Source: Sphingobacteriales bacterium (GTDB lineage Bacteria; Bacteroidota; Bacteroidia; Chitinophagales; Chitinophagaceae). From it: DNA of 64,000 nt. Position numbers and translations under genes: made by a program. Position 1 is the first letter of the stretch, and every line of letters starts with the position of its first letter. Where the stretch lies: positions 62,001 through 126,000 of the forward strand of contig JACRJO010000016.1 of NCBI GenBank assembly GCA_016219985.1. Reading direction: 5' to 3'. Below the pieces are notes generated by a model. That model made no database searches and had not been told where the DNA came from. It saw only the letters and a program-made list of their open reading frames with translations. Below are positions 59,060-64,000 of the stretch, piece after piece.

Positions 59060-60655
59060 ATGATGGGAAATAAAAAATTGCAGGTATGGCTGCCACTCCT
59101 TTTCTCTCTGGTACTGATAGCGGGCATGTTCATTGGATTTAAGCTCGGCGGCCAGTCGGGTAATGGTAAAGGCTTATTCGCTCCGAATAAACGTAATTCC
59201 CTCCAGGAAGCCCTCGACCTGATAAAAAGAAGGTATGTGGATTCAGTAAATATAGATTCCCTGGAAGGACATGCCATCCAGGACATCATGAACGAGCTTG
59301 ATCCGCATTCTGTTTACCTGCCTCCTGTTGAACTGAAAGAAGCCAACGAAGACCTGGCCGGAAATTTTGATGGTATCGGGGTCGAGTTCAATATTTTCAG
59401 TGATACGGTGAATGTGGTCTATGTTTTCCCCGGCGGACCCAGTGAGAAAGCCGGGTTACAGATCGGCGACAAACTGCTTAAAGTAAATGATTCTTCCCTC
59501 ACACGAAAAGGTTTTTCCGTAGCAAACATCAAGAGCCTGATCCGGGGCCCCAAAGGTTCGGAAGCTGTGCTGCAGGTGCTCCGGGGGAAATCGCTCCAAA
59601 CCCTGAAAGTGATAAGGGGAAAAATACCGGTCCCGGCAGTGGATGCAGCCTACATGATCGACCAGGCAACGGGATATATCAAACTCACCAAATTCACCGA
59701 GAATAGTTATGAAGAATTCATGCAGACAATGGAATCCCTGCAGAAACAGGGGTTAAAGAACCTCGTGTTTGACCTGCGTGGTAATGGTGGCGGGTTTATG
59801 AATGAGGCCGTGGATATGGCGGATGAATTCCTTGACGGGGACAAACTTATCGTATATACCGAAGGAATAAACAGTAAGAAAAAGGAATACCGTTGCAAAC
59901 GCCCGGGATTATTTGAAAGCGGCAAGCTGGTATTACTGATGGATGAACTTTCTGCCAGTGCCAGTGAAGTGCTGGCCGGCGCCCTGCAGGACTGGTGCCG
60001 CGCCACGGTCATCGGCCGCCGGACTTTTGGGAAAGGACTGGTCCAGGAACAATATATCCTCCGGGACGGCTCAGCGATCCGCCTGACGATCGCCCGGTAT
60101 TATACTCCCCTTGGCCGGAGCATTCAGCGTTCCTATGAAAAAGGAAAGAAAGTGTATATGGATGAATTATGGGAACGCTTCAGCAATGGGGAAATGGTAT
60201 CAGCAGACTCGGTAAAAAACCACAACGGGAAAAGCTTTGCAACAGGCTGTAATGATACCCTCTATGGCGGGGGCGGAATCACCCCGTCCATCTTTATCCC
60301 GATCGACACCAGCCTGGCCCAGCAAAAAGCTAACCGGGTGGCCGTATCTGCCAATATCAGCAATTTTGTTTATAACTATTACCTGCAGCATAAACCGGAA
60401 ATAGATAAATACAGCAACGCCGCGGGTTTCATGAACGGGTTCACCAATACTGAAGACTTATGGCAGAGCCTGGTAAAATTTACCGCTGCTGATTCCATCC
60501 CTGTAGGCGCCAAAACCGGCAGGGAAAAAGACCTGGTACTGCAACGGCTCAAAGCCCTGCTGGCCCGCTATCGCTGGAGAAATTCCGGGTTCTACCAGGT
60601 ACTGAACAGTGGAGACGCGATGGTGAATAAGGCGATGGAGACAATTGCTAAATAA
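59060..60655 (+). CDS. ctpA: S41 C-terminal processing peptidase
   Basis: A 531-residue exported protease (signal/anchor VWLPLLFSLVLIAGMFIGF). It has an N-terminal helical part, a PDZ domain (about 90-175; FDGIGVEFNIFSDTVNVVYV, GGPSEKAGLQIGDKLLKVND) and a catalytic S41 domain. The nucleophile Ser lies in DELSASASEVLAGAL and the general-base Lys in RTFGKGLVQEQ. It trims C-termini of periplasmic proteins or cell-wall enzymes. The C-terminal extension (about 400-531) is usual in Bacteroidota. Confidence 0.93.
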   Translation: MMGNKKLQVWLPLLFSLVLIAGMFIGFKLGGQSGNGKGLFAPNKRNSLQEALDLIKRRYVDSVNIDSLEGHAIQDIMNELDPHSVYLPPVELKEANEDLAGNFDGIGVEFNIFSDTVNVVYVFPGGPSEKAGLQIGDKLLKVNDSSLTRKGFSVANIKSLIRGPKGSEAVLQVLRGKSLQTLKVIRGKIPVPAVDAAYMIDQATGYIKLTKFTENSYEEFMQTMESLQKQGLKNLVFDLRGNGGGFMNEAVDMADEFLDGDKLIVYTEGINSKKKEYRCKRPGLFESGKLVLLMDELSASASEVLAGALQDWCRATVIGRRTFGKGLVQEQYILRDGSAIRLTIARYYTPLGRSIQRSYEKGKKVYMDELWERFSNGEMVSADSVKNHNGKSFATGCNDTLYGGGGITPSIFIPIDTSLAQQKANRVAVSANISNFVYNYYLQHKPEIDKYSNAAGFMNGFTNTEDLWQSLVKFTAADSIPVGAKTGREKDLVLQRLKALLARYRWRNSGFYQVLNSGDAMVNKAMETIAK

Positions 60656-60867
60656 ATCGCTGGGGATTTTATCTACTTAGTTGTTAGCCTGCCTGTCCGG
60701 CCCGCTTCGCCGCGAGGCGAGTAGGCAGGTTGTCAGTTGTTAGATGTCAGGGCCTTCTAAGAGGCTGTCTAAAAAAGTCGTTTTCAATTTTCATAACGCA
60801 ATGCCCTTAGAAGGTCCCATTCACCATTCCCCACCTGCCTTTCATGGCTGTTTGAACAGGAATTGTC
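60656..60867. repeat. Repeat-rich gap with two inverted-repeat elements
   Basis: A palindrome-like element lies at 60688-60729 (outer arms CCTGCCT/AGGCAGG, inner CTTCGCCGCGAGGCG). A second element at 60750-60818 has arms GGGCCTTCTAAG (60750-60761) and CTTAGAAGGTCCC (60806-60818). Inside it is GGCTGTCTAAAAAAGTCG, which recalls the ends of some insertion sequences. The right arm and its flank (60806-60829) nearly repeat 53612-53635. No gene is seen. Confidence 0.6.
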
Positions 60868-61245
60868 TCAGACCTTGTCTTTATTTTCATCCCACCACTG
60901 CTTTTCGATTTTATAGGAACCGAATAAGCCCAGTCCACCGCCAATCGCGATCAGCGCAAAATAGATCGGTGCATTGTGGTCCTCATCAAAATGTGACCTG
61001 CCGGATTGATAGAGCACATAATTGTCAAGAATATAAGCCAGGAATAGCCCCACGCCTGCCCCGATCAGCAATAATGCCCATTTCAGGTTTTTATATGGCG
61101 CCGGCCGGTTGGCAAACTCCTTCGGGTTCATGTTTTTTTCAATCATTGCCAGGTTCTGGCGGGTCTTCAGGTAATAGATTCCAAAGATCATGGCAAAACC
61201 TCCGGCAAACATTGTTACGGGTATTAATACTTCTGCGCCATCCAT
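60868..61245 (-). CDS. Small membrane protein, DUF6249-like
   Basis: A 125-residue protein with three membrane segments (about 7-24 VLIPVTMFAGGFAMIFGI, 55-74 ALLLIGAGVGLFLAYILD, 93-112 IYFALIAIGGGLGLFGSY), a basic loop (LKTRQNLAMIEKNMNPKEF) and a charged tail. The layout fits DUF6249, a family of unknown function often found near ECF sigma genes in Bacteroidota. It is divergent from the sigma/anti-sigma pair 230 bases away, which may be its regulator. Confidence 0.75.
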   Translation of the reverse strand: MDGAEVLIPVTMFAGGFAMIFGIYYLKTRQNLAMIEKNMNPKEFANRPAPYKNLKWALLLIGAGVGLFLAYILDNYVLYQSGRSHFDEDHNAPIYFALIAIGGGLGLFGSYKIEKQWWDENKDKV

Positions 61246-61474
61246 AATTGTAAGTTTTATTGTTTTTTTAATTGCTTATCCTTTATGACTACCGTAGTTG
61301 TTTTCCGGTTACAGTCTTAAAGAACTTTTTCAAAACGGTTTACAACAACTATGACTCCGGCTGAAAGAAACAGGTTACAGGGTTTCCGTAACTTTCAGCA
61401 ACCAATCCGCGGGGGAATTATTATTATTATATAATAGTGTAACCTCCGCGGCTCATAGGGAGTCATATACGAAG

Positions 61475-62056
61475 ATGTCAGCCGGACTTAATGATAATGA
61501 ACTCATTAGCAAAGTATTGCGTGGTGATCAGCAGGCTTATGCCGGGCTGGTGCATCGTTATCAGAACTATGTATTTACCCTGACGCTTCGCCTGGTGAAG
61601 AACCGGGAGGAAGCGGAAGAAGTGGCCCAGGATGTATTTATCAAGGCTTATAAATACCTGGCCGATTTCAGGGGGGATGCAAAATTCAGCACCTGGCTCT
61701 ACACGATCGTAAACAATACCTGTATCAGTTTCCTGCGCAAGAAAAAACTGGTCGTCCATTCCTTAGACGATGAAAAGGTATTCAAGGTGGCTGATAACCG
61801 GGATGCAGGGTTCAGGGCCGACGGGGTAGAACAAAAATCAAAGCAGGCGATGGTAAACACCGCGATCAGCCGGCTCAAACCGGATGACGCGGTCATTGTG
61901 ACGCTGTTTTATAAAAATGAGCAGACCCTGGACGAGATCGCACAGGTACTGGGCCTGGAAGTCAACACGGCCAAAGTGAGATTACACCGCGCCCGGGCAA
62001 GGCTGAAGGAACTGATGGAAACGCAATTTTCTCATGAAGTAAAAGATTTAAATTGA
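61475..62056 (+). CDS. ECF-type RNA polymerase sigma factor
   Basis: A 193-residue sigma-70 family member. Region 2 is LVHRYQNYVFTLTLRLVKNR, EEAEEVAQDVFIKAYKYLAD and KFSTWLYTIVNNTCISFLRK; region 4 is TLDEIAQVLGLEVNTAKVRL followed by HRARARLKELM. The gene for an anti-sigma-like protein follows after 6 bases, so activity is probably held by a membrane partner. Target promoters unknown; the divergent DUF6249-like gene is one candidate. Confidence 0.94.
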   Translation: MSAGLNDNELISKVLRGDQQAYAGLVHRYQNYVFTLTLRLVKNREEAEEVAQDVFIKAYKYLADFRGDAKFSTWLYTIVNNTCISFLRKKKLVVHSLDDEKVFKVADNRDAGFRADGVEQKSKQAMVNTAISRLKPDDAVIVTLFYKNEQTLDEIAQVLGLEVNTAKVRLHRARARLKELMETQFSHEVKDLN

Positions 62057-62062
62057 ACCACT

Positions 62063-62572
62063 ATGAATACGCAACACCGTATGGAAGAACGCTTGTGGGA
62101 GTATATTGACGGAACAGGTACCGCGGGGGATAAGCAACAGATCGAAGACCTGCTGCAACAGCATGCGGAATGGAGGGAGAAATACCGGGAATTGCTGGAG
62201 ATCAGCCAGGCCCTGAAATCCTCCGAACTGGAAGAACCCTCCCTGCGCTTCAGCAAAAATATCATGGAAGAGATTGCCAAATTGCATATTGCCCCCGCCA
62301 CCAAAACCTATATCAACAACCGGATTATCCTGGGTATCGGGCTATTTTTTGTCAGTTTACTGGTGGCGATACTGGTGTACGGGTTCAGCCAGATGGACTG
62401 GAGCAGCGCGGAAAGCAATTCCATTTCTGACAAGCTTAGCAAGGTTGATATCAGTAAGTTTTTTAACAACAGCCTGATCAATGTATTTATGATGGTCAAT
62501 GTACTGTTAGGACTGGTACTGGTTGACAATTACCTGAACAATAAACGGAAACAATTCAGAAAAGAAGCTTGA
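62063..62572 (+). CDS. Putative membrane anti-sigma factor
   Basis: A 169-residue protein. The cytoplasmic N-terminus (EERLWEYIDGTGTAGDKQQI then EDLLQQHAEWREKYRELLEI) has the anti-sigma helical pattern but no His-Cys-Cys zinc motif. Two membrane helices follow (about 91-110 IILGIGLFFVSLLVAILVYG and 138-158 FMMVNVLLGLVLVDNYL). It is coupled to the ECF gene, which is the main basis for the functional call. Confidence 0.75.
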   Translation: MNTQHRMEERLWEYIDGTGTAGDKQQIEDLLQQHAEWREKYRELLEISQALKSSELEEPSLRFSKNIMEEIAKLHIAPATKTYINNRIILGIGLFFVSLLVAILVYGFSQMDWSSAESNSISDKLSKVDISKFFNNSLINVFMMVNVLLGLVLVDNYLNNKRKQFRKEA

Positions 62573-62598
62573 TGGCCCTGTTGTCATTAAGTCCGGCC

Positions 62599-62631
62599 GG
62601 GGACTGTATCAATTGGTACAGTCCCCTTTTT
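62599..62631 (+). terminator. Strong rho-independent terminator
   Basis: GGGGACTGTA (62599-62608) pairs with TACAGTCCCC (62617-62626), followed by T5CTTTC. It closes the sigma/anti-sigma operon. Confidence 0.85.
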
Positions 62632-62675
62632 CTTTCTTTTAACGCAGGGCAAAGAACCATAAGGGGCTAAAAACC

Positions 62676-62683
62676 TACCTTTG
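62676..62683 (+). promoter_or_regulatory. Bacteroidota-type -7 promoter element of the CBS-like gene
   Basis: TACCTTTG matches TAnnTTTG, 19 bases before the ATG at 62702. Confidence 0.6.
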
Positions 62684-62701
62684 CGCCAGAAAAAACTCCT
62701 G

Positions 62702-64000
62702 ATGGATATCAAGAACAACATACTGGAAACGATAGGCAACACTCCCCTGATCCGGCTGAATAAAATCACCCGTGAGCTCCCCTGCACCGTGCTGGCCAAA
62801 GTGGACTATTTTAATCCCGGCAATTCGATCAAGGACCGGATGGCCCTGAAGATGGTGGAAGTGGCCGAGCAGGAAGGAAAACTGAAGCCGGGCGGTACTA
62901 TTATTGAAGGCACCAGCGGCAATACCGGTATGGGCCTGGCCCTGGCGGCCGTGGTAAAAGGCTATAAATGTATTTTTGTCACCACTGATAAACAATCCAA
63001 GGAAAAAGCGGATATCCTGAAAGCTGTAGGGGCTGAAGTGATTGTGTGCCCCACGAATGTACTACCCGAAGATCCCCGGAGCTATTATAGTGTGGCGGCC
63101 CGCCTGGCCCGGGAAGTGCCCAACTCTTACCACATGAACCAGTATGATAACCTGGCCAACCGGCTGGCGCATTATGAATCCACGGGTCCGGAGATCTGGA
63201 AACAAACCGACGGAAAGATCACCCACCTGGTGTGCACAGCCGGAACCGGCGGCACCATTACCGGGACCGCACAGTACCTGAAAGAAAAAAATCCCAATAT
63301 CCAGGTATGGGCGATCGATGTATATGGGTCCCTGCTCACCAAATATTTCCGCACCGGGGAGACCGATATGAATGAAGTGCATCCCTATATCAGCGAGGGC
63401 TTCGGGGAAGACTTTGTACCGAAGAACTATGATATGAGCGTAATCGATTATTTCGAACAGGTGACGGATAAAGACGGCGCGGTCATGGCCCGCCGCTTGG
63501 CCAAGGAAGAAGGATTGTTCTGCGGTTATAGTGCAGGCAGCTGCATCCAGGGACTGATGCAATTAAAAAACAAACTGAAGAAGGACGACCTGGTGGTTTG
63601 TATTTTCCATGATCATGGCAGCCGCTATGTGGGCAAGATCTACAATGACCAGTGGATGATTGAAAGAGGGTTCATCGATGTAAAAACATTCCGCGATGTA
63701 GTGAGTGCACGGGGTACCAAGCAGCTGATCAGTGTGACCCCTTCGCAAACCGTAGCAGAGGCAGTGGAACTGATGAAGAAATATGATATTGAACAAATCC
63801 CGGTCATGAACGCGGGTGAGCCGCTGGGCGCTATCAGTGAAGGAGGATTGTTTCAGAAAATATTTGATAACCCTGAAATCAAGAATGCAAAAATTGAACA
63901 GGTGCTGGAACCTGCTTTCCCGGTTGTATCTTTTGATTCACCGGTGGAAAGGCTGAGTCACCTGATCAATAAAGAGAATGGTGCGGTGCTGGCAAAAGAT
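62702..64000 (+). CDS. Cystathionine beta-synthase-like PLP enzyme with CBS domains (3' partial)
   Basis: 433 residues visible, running off the window. The N-terminal cysteine-synthase-type fold has IGNTPLIRLNKI, the PLP Lys in NPGNSIKDRMALKM, the substrate loop EGTSGNTGMGLALA, the phosphate loop CTAGTGGTITGT and the Ser-containing GYSAGSCIQG. From about residue 340 a CBS-domain pair begins (LISVTPSQTVAEAVELMKKY, DIEQIPVMN). The combination is that of cystathionine beta-synthase (serine plus homocysteine) rather than plain cysteine synthase, though some members make cysteine. It has its own promoter after the terminator. Confidence 0.92.
   Translation, partial: MDIKNNILETIGNTPLIRLNKITRELPCTVLAKVDYFNPGNSIKDRMALKMVEVAEQEGKLKPGGTIIEGTSGNTGMGLALAAVVKGYKCIFVTTDKQSKEKADILKAVGAEVIVCPTNVLPEDPRSYYSVAARLAREVPNSYHMNQYDNLANRLAHYESTGPEIWKQTDGKITHLVCTAGTGGTITGTAQYLKEKNPNIQVWAIDVYGSLLTKYFRTGETDMNEVHPYISEGFGEDFVPKNYDMSVIDYFEQVTDKDGAVMARRLAKEEGLFCGYSAGSCIQGLMQLKNKLKKDDLVVCIFHDHGSRYVGKIYNDQWMIERGFIDVKTFRDVVSARGTKQLISVTPSQTVAEAVELMKKYDIEQIPVMNAGEPLGAISEGGLFQKIFDNPEIKNAKIEQVLEPAFPVVSFDSPVERLSHLINKENGAVLAKD

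Overview
The window is a piece of a Bacteroidota chromosome, most likely from the Chitinophagaceae. The grounds are the SusC/SusD pair, a type IX secretion cargo with a CHU_C-type sorting domain, a PorT-like barrel, a fused SpmA/SpmB-type protein, promoters of the TAnnTTTG type, and A-rich leaders instead of strong Shine-Dalgarno sites. No rRNA and no CRISPR array was seen. One functional tRNA, tRNA-Arg(TCT), is present.

Positions 1-2500 hold the end of a sensor histidine kinase gene and a divergent pair: a quinone-oxidoreductase-like enzyme and an HxlR-type regulator with two operator-like direct repeats between them.

Positions 2507-16654 are an integrated mobile element of about 14.1 kb. 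It is bounded by an 18-bp direct repeat, and the right copy forms the 3' end of tRNA-Arg. Its modules, left to right, are: a tyrosine integrase; small unknown genes; an excisionase-like HTH protein; a RepA-like ATPase; an iteron cluster that looks like a replication origin; a zinc-ribbon/Toprim primase-like protein; a run of small phage-like genes; a tail-chaperone-like gene with a probable frameshift; a 933-residue tape-measure-like protein; a small terminase subunit; and an oppositely oriented cargo operon with a HEPN-like protein. No capsid, portal, large terminase, lysis, Mob or T4SS gene is visible. I read it as a candidate phage satellite of Bacteroidota that carries its own TerS and tape measure. 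A shrunken prophage remains the alternative.

The same tRNA-Arg gene was hit a second time from its 5' side. Two tandem units, each a short GIY-YIG nuclease gene plus a copy of the tRNA 5' half, separate the intact tRNA from what looks like its original promoter. The duplicated halves break off at the anticodon loop and carry a 20-bp palindrome.

Positions 17.3-27.4 kb are mainly envelope functions: ung, plsC, an LptD-like barrel, two tandem N-acetylmuramoyl-L-alanine amidases, an MlaD-like MCE protein and an OstA/LptA-like protein. Positions 27.9-34.4 kb are a DeoR-family regulator and a SusC/SusD/DUF4397 nutrient-uptake locus. Positions 34.4-47.3 kb hold a nucleoside-recognition membrane protein, ychF, a possible permuted papain-like protein, outer-membrane barrels, a PKD/type IX-secreted protein and an S9 peptidase.

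Positions 47.4-51.3 kb are the three-gene succinate dehydrogenase/fumarate reductase operon, interrupted between sdhA and sdhB by a four-helix-bundle gene flanked by inverted repeats. Positions 52-57.3 kb are the threonine operon thrA-thrB-thrC with a threonine/isoleucine-rich leader reading frame upstream and an 18-bp minisatellite inside thrC. The rest holds peptidoglycan recycling (a GlcNAc-kinase-like protein and MurQ), a C-terminal processing protease, an ECF sigma/anti-sigma pair, and a cystathionine beta-synthase-like gene that runs off the end.
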